Source: Treponema sp.
Lineage (GTDB): Bacteria; Spirochaetota; Spirochaetia; Treponematales; Treponemataceae
Assembly (NCBI GenBank): GCA_003455655.1
Contig: DMQP01000026.1
Coordinates: 1-5,962 of the forward strand
Reading direction: 5' to 3'
DNA: 5,962 bases
This document shows, piece by piece, positions 1 through 5,962 of this stretch. The notes beneath the pieces were generated by a model. That model was not told the origin of the DNA and did no database searches. It saw nothing but the letters and a program-made list of their open reading frames with translations. The translations under genes were made by a program, and so were the position numbers. Each line of letters opens with the position of its first letter. The stretch's first letter is position 1.

Positions 1-635
1 CCTGCAGGAACTTTTGCCCACTTGGGGTAGAGTGTTGTGCGCATGAGTCTTCCTGAACCAGAATAGTCTTCCTCTTTAAGCACCAGTGCAATATCCTTGC
101 GAATGTAGTATGTGGTGCGTGCATAGGCCGGCTTTGAAGTCTTTGCATCCAAAGTGATTATGTAGACAGCCTGCTTACCCAGCATACCTTCTTCAAAAGA
201 AGCAACTGTATAGTTGTCTCTCCAGTGAGTTTCACTTTGATTTAAGTCGTCAAGATTTACATCAGAGTCACCAACGGCTTCTTTAAGTGAGGTGTGAGTA
301 AATTTTCTTCCGATAGGGTCATAGGCCCAAATGTTGTCTCCATCACGAAGATATCCCTTTCCCTTGTCTGCTTCAGGAAGCAGTTGAACCATAGTCATTA
401 AATCGCTGTCGGTTCTTTCGAAAATTTTAAACCTAAGGCTTTCGTCTGGTTCCCCAGGTTTTGAAATAAGCAGCGAAACGGTTGCTGAATAGTCTCCGTG
501 GTAGGCAAGAACCTTGTCTGCAGCTTCCATTGTTTTGAATGCCTGTTCTGCTGTAGCGGCATCAACTGTCTGAGCCGTTACTGATGCAGCGCAAAGGGTA
601 AGTGCAAGACCTAATGAAAGTAAAAGTTTTTTCAT
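1..635 (-). CDS. LolA-like outer-membrane lipoprotein-sorting protein, 3' end cut by window edge
   Basis: The minus strand is open from an ATG at 635-633 to the left edge, giving 211 residues with no stop, so the C-terminus is missing. A typical Sec signal peptide is visible: MKK, a hydrophobic core of about residues 4-17, and a likely signal peptidase I cut after Ala21 (VTA|Q). The mature part alternates short beta strands, with a conserved-looking segment at residues 94-116 (GYLRDGDNIWAYDP...) typical of the LolA-like family annotated as outer membrane lipoprotein-sorting protein (COG2834 / LolA_like). Members are usually about 250-260 residues, so roughly 45 may be missing. The start is supported by AGGAG at 647-643, 7 bases upstream. 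The gene follows permease B by 57 bases with no convincing terminator, so it is probably the last visible gene of the transporter operon. Inferred role: a periplasmic carrier that accepts a lipidated or hydrophobic substrate from the transporter. Family assignment is fairly secure; the substrate is unknown. Confidence 0.85.
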   Translation of the reverse strand, partial: MKKLLLSLGLALTLCAASVTAQTVDAATAEQAFKTMEAADKVLAYHGDYSATVSLLISKPGEPDESLRFKIFERTDSDLMTMVQLLPEADKGKGYLRDGDNIWAYDPIGRKFTHTSLKEAVGDSDVNLDDLNQSETHWRDNYTVASFEEGMLGKQAVYIITLDAKTSKPAYARTTYYIRKDIALVLKEEDYSGSGRLMRTTLYPKWAKVPA

Positions 636-692
636 GTCGCTTCTCCTAAAAAAATATATTCCATAAATGAAAACACACAAAAGGTGTTTCTG

Positions 693-2036
693 TTACTTAA
701 TAGTACGCAAAGCTTGAGCTGGTGTCATTTTTGCAGCTTTTTTAGCACTTCCTCGTACTGCCAATGCCGTAAGCACAATCAGCAGAATGTACTGGGCAAT
801 AATTGCTCCTGCAGACAGTGTGTAGGTTATGTGACCGTTACGAAGGAAGAACGAAACTGCTTCGTTTTTAATAGTGAAGGTTCCCAAAATAGACATAACT
901 ACAAGTGCAAGAATTAAACCTGCAATTGCTCCTATAATACACAGAATAACTGCTTCTGTTGTAAAGAGTCTGCCAGCTGCTTTTCCTTGCATACCAAGAG
1001 CGCGCATAGTTCCAATTTCACGAATTCGTTCGTAGAGAATCATGCGGTAGGTGTTTGAAATGCCTACCATAACAATAAGCAGAATGACAATAAGAATGAT
1101 GTAGGTTACCATGTGAACAATTGTCATAACCTGCTGTAATTGCGGAACTTCATCATCAAAAGTTTCAACGCCGTACTTTACGCCTTCCCACTGCTGGTCA
1201 CGAGCGGTAAGTTGTTTTTCAAGTGCTGAACCAGGGTTGGTGGGATTTTTCATAATGGCTTCTTGGCGGCTGGTTACATTAATACCATCTTCACGAATGC
1301 GCTGTTCAATTGCATTTGCAACTGCTGCAGATTCATTTTCGTTTTTGAGGTAGATGGTAAAGGTGTCGTATCCACCAGCAGGAATTTCAATAAGTTCGTT
1401 AAGAGAGTCAATGTCAACATAGGCAATGAGTCCACTCATAAAACTGTTTCCCTTGATGATTGCAGAAACGGTAAATTCACCGACAGTGTTTTGTCCGTAG
1501 ATTGTGTAGGTGGTAAAAAGCACCGTGTCTCCGGGAACAATGTTGAGCGTGTCTGCCATGGTTTCACTTACGATAATGTTTTTGGGTTTAGCAAAGTTTT
1601 CTTTTGAACCTGAAACTATTTGGAGTGAATCGAGCAGGTCTTTGTCGTTTATAAGATCCCGTCCTGTTACATTTGCAAGTGCTTTCTTTCCGTTGAACAG
1701 AATAGTTCCGCTCATCATGGAATACTGAGAAAGTGTTTCGTAGTTGATATTTAAGTCTTCTACAACATTGCGAATGTAGTCGTGGTCACGAATGATGTTA
1801 ACCAACTGACCTTTGTCTTTTTCGTTTTCAGGTGGAAGTTTTTCCAAACCCTGAATGAGTACTGTTCCCCCTACCAACTGGGTAAGCTGTCTTCGCAAAT
1901 TTTCTACTGCTCCAGAAGCAAGACCGTCAATTGCGGTTACGACAAAAAATCCGAATGCAATTGCAATGGCAAGAATAACACTGCGCCTTTTTTGACGCGT
2001 TAAGTTTCTTAGTGCAAGTGTAATAATTTCTTTCAT
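693..2036 (-). CDS. FtsX/MacB-family ABC transporter permease B
   Basis: This 447-residue inner-membrane protein has the MacB/LolC/LolE layout. There is one N-terminal membrane helix (about 18-36), a large periplasmic domain (about 40-305, the MacB_PCD region), then three helices (about 308-327, 362-386, 408-427) forming the FtsX domain. The cytoplasmic loop after the second helix carries the family hallmark EIGTMRALG (340-348), which contacts the ATPase. The C-terminus ends with the usual MTPAQALR motif. The N-terminus (LALRNLTRQKRRS) matches the amphipathic start of this family. The start is supported by AAGGAG 8 bases upstream, overlapping the stop codon of permease A. It is clearly a paralogue of permease A but shorter, without that protein's Asp-rich insertion. 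The two most likely form a LolC/LolE-like heterodimer, which is inference. Function in lipoprotein release, efflux or another mechanotransmission job cannot be settled from sequence. Confidence 0.93.
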   Translation of the reverse strand: MKEIITLALRNLTRQKRRSVILAIAIAFGFFVVTAIDGLASGAVENLRRQLTQLVGGTVLIQGLEKLPPENEKDKGQLVNIIRDHDYIRNVVEDLNINYETLSQYSMMSGTILFNGKKALANVTGRDLINDKDLLDSLQIVSGSKENFAKPKNIIVSETMADTLNIVPGDTVLFTTYTIYGQNTVGEFTVSAIIKGNSFMSGLIAYVDIDSLNELIEIPAGGYDTFTIYLKNENESAAVANAIEQRIREDGINVTSRQEAIMKNPTNPGSALEKQLTARDQQWEGVKYGVETFDDEVPQLQQVMTIVHMVTYIILIVILLIVMVGISNTYRMILYERIREIGTMRALGMQGKAAGRLFTTEAVILCIIGAIAGLILALVVMSILGTFTIKNEAVSFFLRNGHITYTLSAGAIIAQYILLIVLTALAVRGSAKKAAKMTPAQALRTIK

Positions 2037-2044
2037 CTTTTGCT

Positions 2045-2050
2045 CTCCTT
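2045..2050 (-). promoter_or_regulatory. Ribosome binding site of permease B, overlapping the permease A stop
   Basis: AAGGAG on the minus strand shares its first two bases with the TAA stop of permease A (2051-2049) and lies 8 bases before the permease B ATG (2036-2034). The arrangement suggests translational coupling of the two permeases, which would help keep subunit amounts matched. Confidence 0.8.
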
Positions 2051-3587
2051 AGTCTGCGCCCTTAGAAAGAGCTTTGAGCGGTGTAATTTTGAGTGCAGAA
2101 CTTACGGGATAGAGATTGCTTAAGAATCCGCCTATAGCCGTAATGATGATGGTAGCAATAATAATACCTGGTGTGATTATAAATCTAAGCTGACCGCCAC
2201 CCAAAATAATTTTTGCAATGCTGTTAGTTATGGTTATGTTGAATGCGTTAAAAATAACAGCCGCTATTGCTGCAATAACCGTTCCTATAAGTGCTGAACC
2301 TATAGTCATAAGCAGTGCCTCTGTAAAGAACAACTTGCGCACAAAAGATTTTTCAGCCCCTAGTGCACGCATAGTTCCTATTTCTGATGTTCTTTCAATA
2401 ACAGAAACAGTCATTGTGTTCATAATAATAATGAATACAACTACTGCAAGAATAATGACTAAAATGTTAAAGAGAATTCCAATTCCTTCTACCGAACTGG
2501 TGTAGGAAATTGCTCCGTTTTCCCAGTTCATTGCAACTGCATTTATGCCTTCTTCTTCAAACCATGCATTGTAGTCTGCAACAATTTTGTCTGCTTCGGA
2601 CGGGTGTTGCACCTTTCCAAGAATAAAGTGCCAAGCTCCCTCGTCTGTTTTGTTCAGCTCGTCACGAAGACTTGTGTCTCCTAAAATGTCGTTGAAGTCA
2701 ACACTGTCGCTTGCAAGAATAGAACCATCTGTGTCAATGTCAGAGAACCAGTCGTCATCGCTTCCAAACAAATCGTCATCGTCAAAATCAACAATGCTGG
2801 TATCGACATTTGTAGAAACAGTACTTGCAATAGATGCTCCGTAAGTTAAATCTGCAAAGGCCCGGGCAAAAGACGGATTACAGTAGATAATCTGGAACAT
2901 AGCACTGTTTTCGTTAGGAGGAGTAAAGAATCCTACAACAGTTGCTTCACGAATTACACCGTTTGTGTTTGCGCCTGCAACTAAAACTTTGTCTCCTACA
3001 TTAAGGGGAATCTTGTAAAACTTTTCAAAGCTTTCACGAACGCGAGTGTCTATGAACAGTTCGTTTTGTCCAGAAGAGTAGTCAATCATTCTGCCTTCAA
3101 CAACATGCTGTCCGCCAAAGGTGTCAAAATATGTTTTGTCTTCACCAGCGAACAAGAAGAATACCGGAATGTCCATGATACTTAATGAATCTTCTTCCAT
3201 ATCAACTTCGAATTCTTCGTCTTTGGTCATAAGAGCCTGTGCAGAAATAAGACGCGTTGTTTTAGAAATGCGTTTGTCTTCAGACATTTTCTGATTGATG
3301 CGTTCAACTTCTGTCAGTGCGGGAAGCTGGGGAATATCTCCTACGAGCGAAATAGACTGAACGCCCATTATGTCGATAACTTGTCCCTGCTTTGGTTTTG
3401 CTGATATAACGATGTCTCCCGTGTAGTTAGCACGAAAGTCACGTTCCAAGCCACGGTTTACTGATTCAAGAAAGGCATTGCCTAAAATGACGATTGCGCT
3501 TCCGAAAATAATAAACAGTGCAATAATGATAGTCTTGCTTTTGTGTTCGCGTAAATTGCGAAGTGCAAGCTGGAATAGTGCCTTCAT
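2049..3587 (-). CDS. FtsX/MacB-family ABC transporter permease A with Asp-rich periplasmic insertion
   Basis: This 512-residue permease has one N-terminal helix (about 18-37), a large periplasmic domain (about 40-365) and three C-terminal helices (about 367-390, 425-448, 472-491), the MacB_PCD plus FtsX arrangement. The FtsX hallmark SEIGTMRALGA sits at 401-411 and the terminal ITPLKAL at 501-507. It differs from permease B by an acidic stretch at about 262-300 that holds 15 Asp in 39 residues. Within it, residues 283-294 read DIDTDGSILASD, which fits a 12-residue EF-hand-type calcium loop (D at 1, 3, 5; G at 6; I at 8; D at 12). The stretch should lie in the periplasm or outer envelope space. 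The ATG follows the ATPase stop by a single base and uses a Shine-Dalgarno inside the ATPase gene, so the two are probably translationally coupled. Family assignment is firm; calcium binding is a hypothesis. Confidence 0.93.
   Translation of the reverse strand: MKALFQLALRNLREHKSKTIIIALFIIFGSAIVILGNAFLESVNRGLERDFRANYTGDIVISAKPKQGQVIDIMGVQSISLVGDIPQLPALTEVERINQKMSEDKRISKTTRLISAQALMTKDEEFEVDMEEDSLSIMDIPVFFLFAGEDKTYFDTFGGQHVVEGRMIDYSSGQNELFIDTRVRESFEKFYKIPLNVGDKVLVAGANTNGVIREATVVGFFTPPNENSAMFQIIYCNPSFARAFADLTYGASIASTVSTNVDTSIVDFDDDDLFGSDDDWFSDIDTDGSILASDSVDFNDILGDTSLRDELNKTDEGAWHFILGKVQHPSEADKIVADYNAWFEEEGINAVAMNWENGAISYTSSVEGIGILFNILVIILAVVVFIIIMNTMTVSVIERTSEIGTMRALGAEKSFVRKLFFTEALLMTIGSALIGTVIAAIAAVIFNAFNITITNSIAKIILGGGQLRFIITPGIIIATIIITAIGGFLSNLYPVSSALKITPLKALSKGAD
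2706..2741 (-). other. EF-hand-like calcium loop coded within permease A
   Basis: Codons 283-294 of permease A encode DIDTDGSILASD. The pattern D-x-D-x-D-G-x-I-x-x-x-D matches the canonical EF-hand/dockerin-type calcium loop, except for Asp instead of the commoner Glu at position 12 and the hydrophobic residue at position 9. It lies in a very acidic segment that also contains DFDDDD (267-272) and DDDW (277-280). The match is seen directly; metal binding is inferred, and flanking EF helices are not evident. Confidence 0.45.
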
Positions 3588-3588
3588 G

Positions 3589-4428
3589 TTATTCCTCTCC
3601 GTAAATGTCGCTGCCTGCCTTGTGCTCGTCGTTGATGATGTTACCGTCGAGCAGGTGAACTACGTGATCACACATTTTAACAATGCGTGCGTCGTGGGTT
3701 GAGAAAATAAATGTTGTCTGCAACTCGGGGTCATTGTTGAGTTGTTTCATCAGACTTAAAATTTGTTTACTGTTTGCGCTATCAAGGTTTGCTGTTGGTT
3801 CGTCGGCAAGAATTACTGGAGCTTTTGTAACCAGTGCACGAGCTATGGCAACACGCTGTCTCTGTCCGCCAGAAAGTTCTGAAGGTTTGTGAGTTCTCCA
3901 ATCAGAAAGACCTACTCGTTCAATAAGGTAGTTAACCCATTCTTCTTTTTGTTTTTTAGAAAAATCGTCTACAGGACATTTTGCGTCCTGTCCTTTTGAG
4001 TTGAGCAGAAGCTGGAATTCAACATTTTCGTATACATTAAGAACGGGAATAAGGTTAAAGGTTTGGAAAATAAATCCTATGTGACTACGACGAAGCCCTG
4101 TGATGCGCTTGTCTAGTTTTGATGGAATAGAAGTACGGCGTTTCTTTTTGTCTTTTGGATCAGAAGCCCAGCGTCCGTCTTGAACCTGAGCGTCTTCCAA
4201 ATTGACACCTTTGTAAACATCAATGCCATTTATGTTGATAGAGCCTGCCGAGGGAATATCAATAAGACCAATCATATTAAGGATAGTAGACTTTCCTGAA
4301 CCAGAGGGGCCTGACACTGCTGCAAATTCACCTTTTTCAATAGAAAAAGATGCATCTTTAACCGCAACGACTTCCTGTTTTCCCAGAGGGTAGGTTTTGC
4401 GGATGTTGGTAAGCGTAATAACAGACAT
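3589..4428 (-). CDS. ABC transporter ATP-binding protein, MacB/LolD type
   Basis: This 279-residue cytoplasmic ATPase energises the two permeases encoded next. All ABC motifs are intact: Walker [10 protein letters not shown] (40-48), Q-loop Gln122 in IGFIFQ, signature LSGGQ (185-189), Walker B VILADE (205-210), D-loop NLD (214-216) and H-loop His245. The LxxIRKTY start and [21 protein letters not shown] region are typical of the LolD/MacB/FtsE group. It is longer than the usual 220-235 residues. About 30 extra residues, rich in Lys and Arg (KDKKKRR at 92-98), sit between the beta-strand region and the Q-loop, and a smaller insertion lies at about 143-162. The start at 4428 is chosen because GGAG lies 8 bases upstream and the protein then begins at the conserved N-terminus. 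A longer in-frame reading from a TTG at 4488 would begin in the -35 box. The stop is one base from the permease A start. Confidence 0.95.
   Translation of the reverse strand: MSVITLTNIRKTYPLGKQEVVAVKDASFSIEKGEFAAVSGPSGSGKSTILNMIGLIDIPSAGSININGIDVYKGVNLEDAQVQDGRWASDPKDKKKRRTSIPSKLDKRITGLRRSHIGFIFQTFNLIPVLNVYENVEFQLLLNSKGQDAKCPVDDFSKKQKEEWVNYLIERVGLSDWRTHKPSELSGGQRQRVAIARALVTKAPVILADEPTANLDSANSKQILSLMKQLNNDPELQTTFIFSTHDARIVKMCDHVVHLLDGNIINDEHKAGSDIYGEE
3594..3600 (-). promoter_or_regulatory. Ribosome binding site of permease A inside the ATPase gene
   Basis: GGAGAGG on the minus strand lies in the last codons of the ATPase gene. Its GGAG core is 9 bases before the permease A ATG (3587-3585). 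With only one base between the ATPase stop and this start, translational coupling is likely. Confidence 0.75.
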
Positions 4429-4436
4429 ACATTCAT

Positions 4437-4440
4437 CTCC
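4437..4440 (-). promoter_or_regulatory. Ribosome binding site that fixes the ABC ATPase start
   Basis: GGAG on the minus strand lies 8 bases upstream of the ATG at 4428-4426. This decides against the upstream in-frame TTG at 4488, which would add 20 residues unlike the family N-terminus and would begin inside the promoter. Confidence 0.8.
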
Positions 4441-4475
4441 TTGTACTGTATTAGCCAAATAATACAGTAATACAA
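4441..4475 (-). promoter_or_regulatory. Palindromic operator over the transporter promoter
   Basis: A perfect 10-bp inverted repeat, TACTGTATTA (4444-4453) and TAATACAGTA (4460-4469), is separated by six bases. The symmetry continues to the ends of the element, TTG at 4441-4443 and CAA at 4473-4475, if three extra bases (4470-4472) are looped out. On the minus strand the half-motif TGTATTA also occurs twice in tandem, one base apart. The element covers the -10 box and the expected transcription start of the ABC operon, the usual place for a dimeric repressor. No RNA hairpin role is likely as a terminator because no U-run follows. The cognate regulator is not in the window, and I do not assign it to a family. 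Confidence 0.65.
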
Positions 4476-4488
4476 GAAGATGTGTCAA
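4459..4488 (-). promoter_or_regulatory. Sigma70-type promoter of the ABC transporter operon
   Basis: On the minus strand a consensus -35 box TTGACA (4488-4483) is followed after 18 bases by a near-consensus -10 box TATTAT (4464-4459). Transcription should begin near 4453-4451, giving a leader of about 24 bases with a good Shine-Dalgarno. This is the best promoter in the window, and it heads the ATPase-permease-permease-LolA-like run. It overlaps the inverted repeat described separately. Confidence 0.75.
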
Positions 4489-4510
4489 TAGGGAGGCAAG
4501 AAAATGTGCT

Positions 4511-5020
4511 TTAAGGCGTCGGGTGTAAGGGCTGTTCCATGTCTATGCATTCCCATGTGCCTATGGGAAGAATGCACTGTCGTCTTGCGTACTCCCTAAA
4601 GCCTACAGCTTCGTAGCAGTGTCGGGCGCTTTCGTTGTTTGCAAATACACCTAGGTCAACTGTGTTTGCGGTAAACTTGTTGCGGGCATAATCCAGTCCT
4701 AGGGTAAGCATTTGCCTTCCGTATCCTTTGCCGCGAAGTTGGGGACTTACTATTACAAAGCCAAACCTTATGCGGCTGTTATCATCTTCCTTGGGGTATC
4801 TGATTATAAAGTGTCCTGCAGGTCTTTCGTCTTCATCAATTGCCGTAAGTGGAAAAAATCTTTTTGATTCAATCTGAGGACGGTACTTTTCTTCAATAGT
4901 GTTTTCCAAAAGTGGAAAAATGTTGAATCTGTCTGCCGACCATAGGTAGAGTTCCTCTTCAGTCCTAACCCATCTGCCTATTATGGCTGAGTCTTCCTTT
5001 TTGTATTCTCTAAGTTTCAT
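4511..5020 (-). CDS. GNAT-family N-acetyltransferase, substrate unknown
   Basis: This 169-residue protein is of normal GNAT size. The acetyl-CoA-binding motif A spans about 86-106 (FGFVIVSPQLRGKGYGRQML), with R96-G97-K98-G99-Y100-G101 forming the pyrophosphate loop. The C-terminal motif NNESARHCYEAVGF (128-141), with Tyr136, is the usual motif B helix and strand. The N-terminal half (for example LYLWSADRF, 24-32) is the variable acceptor-binding part and resembles GNATs common in gut anaerobes, but I cannot name the substrate. GGAG at 5029-5026 lies 5 bases before the ATG, a slightly short spacing. The gene sits alone between the serA terminator and the promoter of the ABC operon. No terminator follows its stop, so some read-through into the transporter genes is possible. 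No signal peptide or membrane segment is present, so it acts in the cytoplasm. Confidence 0.9.
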   Translation of the reverse strand: MKLREYKKEDSAIIGRWVRTEEELYLWSADRFNIFPLLENTIEEKYRPQIESKRFFPLTAIDEDERPAGHFIIRYPKEDDNSRIRFGFVIVSPQLRGKGYGRQMLTLGLDYARNKFTANTVDLGVFANNESARHCYEAVGFREYARRQCILPIGTWECIDMEQPLHPTP

Positions 5021-5031
5021 TTTTTCTCCAG

Positions 5032-5060
5032 ATTTAAAAACAAAAAGCCCTGTACGTCAA
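5032..5060 (-). promoter_or_regulatory. Possible promoter of the GNAT gene, overlapping the serA terminator
   Basis: On the minus strand TTGACG (5060-5055, 5 of 6 to consensus) is followed after 17 bases by TTAAAT (5037-5032, 4 of 6). The -35 would lie in the loop and 3' arm of the terminator hairpin. The predicted start is only about 5 bases before the GNAT ATG, leaving the Shine-Dalgarno mostly outside the transcript, which weakens the call. Confidence 0.3.
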
Positions 5061-5075
5061 AAAAACATACAGGGC
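5036..5075 (-). terminator. Intrinsic terminator of serA
   Basis: On the minus strand, starting 15 bases after the serA stop, an 11-bp stem (GCCCTGTATGT / ACGTACAGGGC, one U-G wobble) encloses a 7-base loop. It is followed directly by TTTTTGTTTTT. This is a classic rho-independent terminator. Confidence 0.9.
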
Positions 5076-5090
5076 ATTCAGATGGATTTT

Positions 5091-5962
5091 TTATGCGTAG
5101 ATTGGGCGCACTGTAATTACACCGTCAATTTTTGCAAGAGCGGCAATAGAGTCGTCGTTTACCTTTCCGTCTACATCAATAAGGGCATAGGCGAGGTCTG
5201 CACGGTTTTGGTCAATCATTCCGCTAATGTTGAGTTTTGCTTCTCCCAGTACACTGGTAAACTGAGCAATCATGTTGGGAACATTTTTATGAGCAATGCA
5301 CAAACGAGTTCCGCCAGCAGGAATTGCTGAATCCATTTTACACTTGGGGAAGTTTACGCTGTTTTTAATAGCTCCGGTTTCCAAGAACTGACGCAATTCT
5401 TTAACTGCCATAATTGCACAGTTTTCTTCTGCTTCGGGGGTTGAAGCACCTAAGTGAGGGAAGCAGACAACATTCTTTTTGTTAAGCAATTCTTCTGCAG
5501 CAAAATCTGTTACCAAACATCCAACTTTTCCGCTTTCAAGAGCAACCAGAATGTCTTCGTTGTTAACCAGTCCGCCACGAGCAAGGTTTATAATTTTTAC
5601 ACCATCTTTCATGTTCTTAATAGTCTGTGCACTAATAAGACCTTTTGTGTCTGGTGTTTCGGGAACATGAACGGTAATGTAGTCTGATTTTGCAAAGAGT
5701 GCATCAAGTGTTTCTGCGTGTTTTACTTCGCGGTTAAGACTCCATGCTGCATCAACAGAAAGGAAAGGATCGTAACCAATAACATTCATTCCTAAGTCAA
5801 TGGCAGTGTTTGCTACCTGAGCACCAATTGCACCCAAACCAATTACACCTAATGTCTTTCCCTTTACTTCGTTACCAATGAAATTCTTTTTGCCTTTTTC
5901 TGCAAGAGCAGCAATTTCGGCTCCCTTACCTTTGAGTTCTGTGTTAACCCAGTTGGTAGCAC
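5091..5962 (-). CDS. serA: D-3-phosphoglycerate dehydrogenase with ACT domain, 5' end cut by window edge
   Basis: The enzyme oxidises 3-phosphoglycerate to 3-phosphohydroxypyruvate with NAD, the first step of serine synthesis. The visible 289 residues (first full codon at 5960) lack roughly the first 100. The Rossmann motif GLGAIG is at visible residues 41-46, with Asp64 (YDPF) as the expected NAD-ribose ligand. The catalytic triad is present: Arg128 in INLARGG, Glu156 or Glu157, and His169 in PHLGAST. The C-terminal ACT domain (about 217-289) follows directly, without the extra ASB domain of long-type enzymes. His224, Asn226 and Asn244 match the spacing of the E. coli serine-binding residues His344, Asn346 and Asn364, so serine feedback inhibition is plausible. 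The frame runs open to the right edge. A TTG at 5837 is only a Leu codon inside GxGxxG, not a start. The gene ends at a strong terminator and is transcriptionally separate from the genes to its left. Confidence 0.95.
   Translation of the reverse strand, partial: ATNWVNTELKGKGAEIAALAEKGKKNFIGNEVKGKTLGVIGLGAIGAQVANTAIDLGMNVIGYDPFLSVDAAWSLNREVKHAETLDALFAKSDYITVHVPETPDTKGLISAQTIKNMKDGVKIINLARGGLVNNEDILVALESGKVGCLVTDFAAEELLNKKNVVCFPHLGASTPEAEENCAIMAVKELRQFLETGAIKNSVNFPKCKMDSAIPAGGTRLCIAHKNVPNMIAQFTSVLGEAKLNISGMIDQNRADLAYALIDVDGKVNDDSIAALAKIDGVITVRPIYA

Noticed and set aside
585..635. Lipoprotein signal with Cys15 of the LolA-like protein as the lipidated residue.
   Set aside because: The residues before Cys15 (LTL) do not fit even a relaxed spirochaete lipobox, which needs a small residue at -1. 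A signal peptidase I site after Ala21 fits better.
671..689. A 6-bp inverted repeat (AAACAC / GTGTTT) between permease B and the LolA-like gene, considered as a terminator.
   Set aside because: The stem is short and AT-rich, and no U-run follows it on the minus strand. The LolA-like gene is more likely co-transcribed.
636..692. A possible separate promoter for the LolA-like gene (TTGTGT, 16 bases, TATATT).
   Set aside because: The -35 matches only half the consensus and the region is simply AT-rich, so it is too weak to call.
684..2003. Several plus-strand reading frames of 70-115 codons opposite permease B.
   Set aside because: They are antisense to a clear gene, are Cys/Ser/Asn-rich without domains, and lack convincing ribosome binding sites.
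2218..3892. Plus-strand reading frames opposite permease A and the ATPase.
   Set aside because: They are antisense shadows. Their hydrophobic or Ser-rich stretches simply mirror codons of the membrane and Asp-rich segments on the other strand.
4272..4475. A 67-codon minus-strand reading frame overlapping the ATPase start.
   Set aside because: It is an out-of-frame shadow of the ATPase gene. Its translation shows no domain, and the real frame has all ABC motifs.
4429..4488. A 20-residue N-terminal extension of the ABC ATPase from a TTG at 4488.
   Set aside because: It would begin in the -35 box and run through the operator, has no suitable ribosome binding site, and is unlike the family N-terminus. 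The ATG at 4428 has GGAG 8 bases upstream.
4983..5687. Plus-strand reading frames opposite serA and the serA-GNAT gap.
   Set aside because: One runs through the terminator hairpin and all are antisense to serA. None shows a recognisable domain.

Overview
The window carries six protein-coding genes, all on the minus strand, so transcription runs from the right edge to the left. Base composition is moderate to AT-rich, Shine-Dalgarno sites are strong (GGAG-type), and spacing is compact. A secreted LolA-like (outer-membrane lipoprotein-sorting) protein next to a MacB/LolCDE-type ABC transporter points to a diderm bacterium. The overall protein style suggests a spirochaete, most likely Treponema-like. 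That assignment is inference; no rRNA or other marker gene is present.

Right to left: (1) 5962-5091 is the 3' part of serA, a short-type D-3-phosphoglycerate dehydrogenase with a C-terminal ACT domain. It is closed by a clear intrinsic terminator (5075-5036). (2) 5020-4511 is a GNAT acetyltransferase of unknown substrate, with no obvious terminator after it. (3) A compact sigma70-type promoter (-35 TTGACA, -10 TATTAT, 18-bp spacer) follows at 4488-4459. Its -10 and expected start point are covered by a 10-bp perfect inverted repeat that looks like a repressor operator. (4) That promoter drives a four-gene run: ABC ATPase (4428-3589), FtsX/MacB permease A (3587-2049), FtsX/MacB permease B (2036-693) and a LolA-like secreted protein (635 to beyond the left edge). 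The gaps are 1, 12 and 57 bases.

The four-gene run reads as one machine. A cytoplasmic ATPase powers two non-identical inner-membrane permeases with large periplasmic domains, and the LolA-like protein is a plausible periplasmic carrier for a lipidated or hydrophobic substrate. This matches the architecture of LolCDE-LolA or MacB-type mechanotransmission systems, but the substrate cannot be read from sequence. The most unusual features are an Asp-rich, EF-hand-like loop in the periplasmic domain of permease A, a roughly 30-residue basic insertion in the ATPase before the Q-loop, and the operator-covered promoter with no regulator gene in view. No RNA genes, mobile elements, CRISPR arrays or origins are visible. 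No gene-free stretch exceeds 300 bases; the longest is about 80 bases and holds the promoter/operator.
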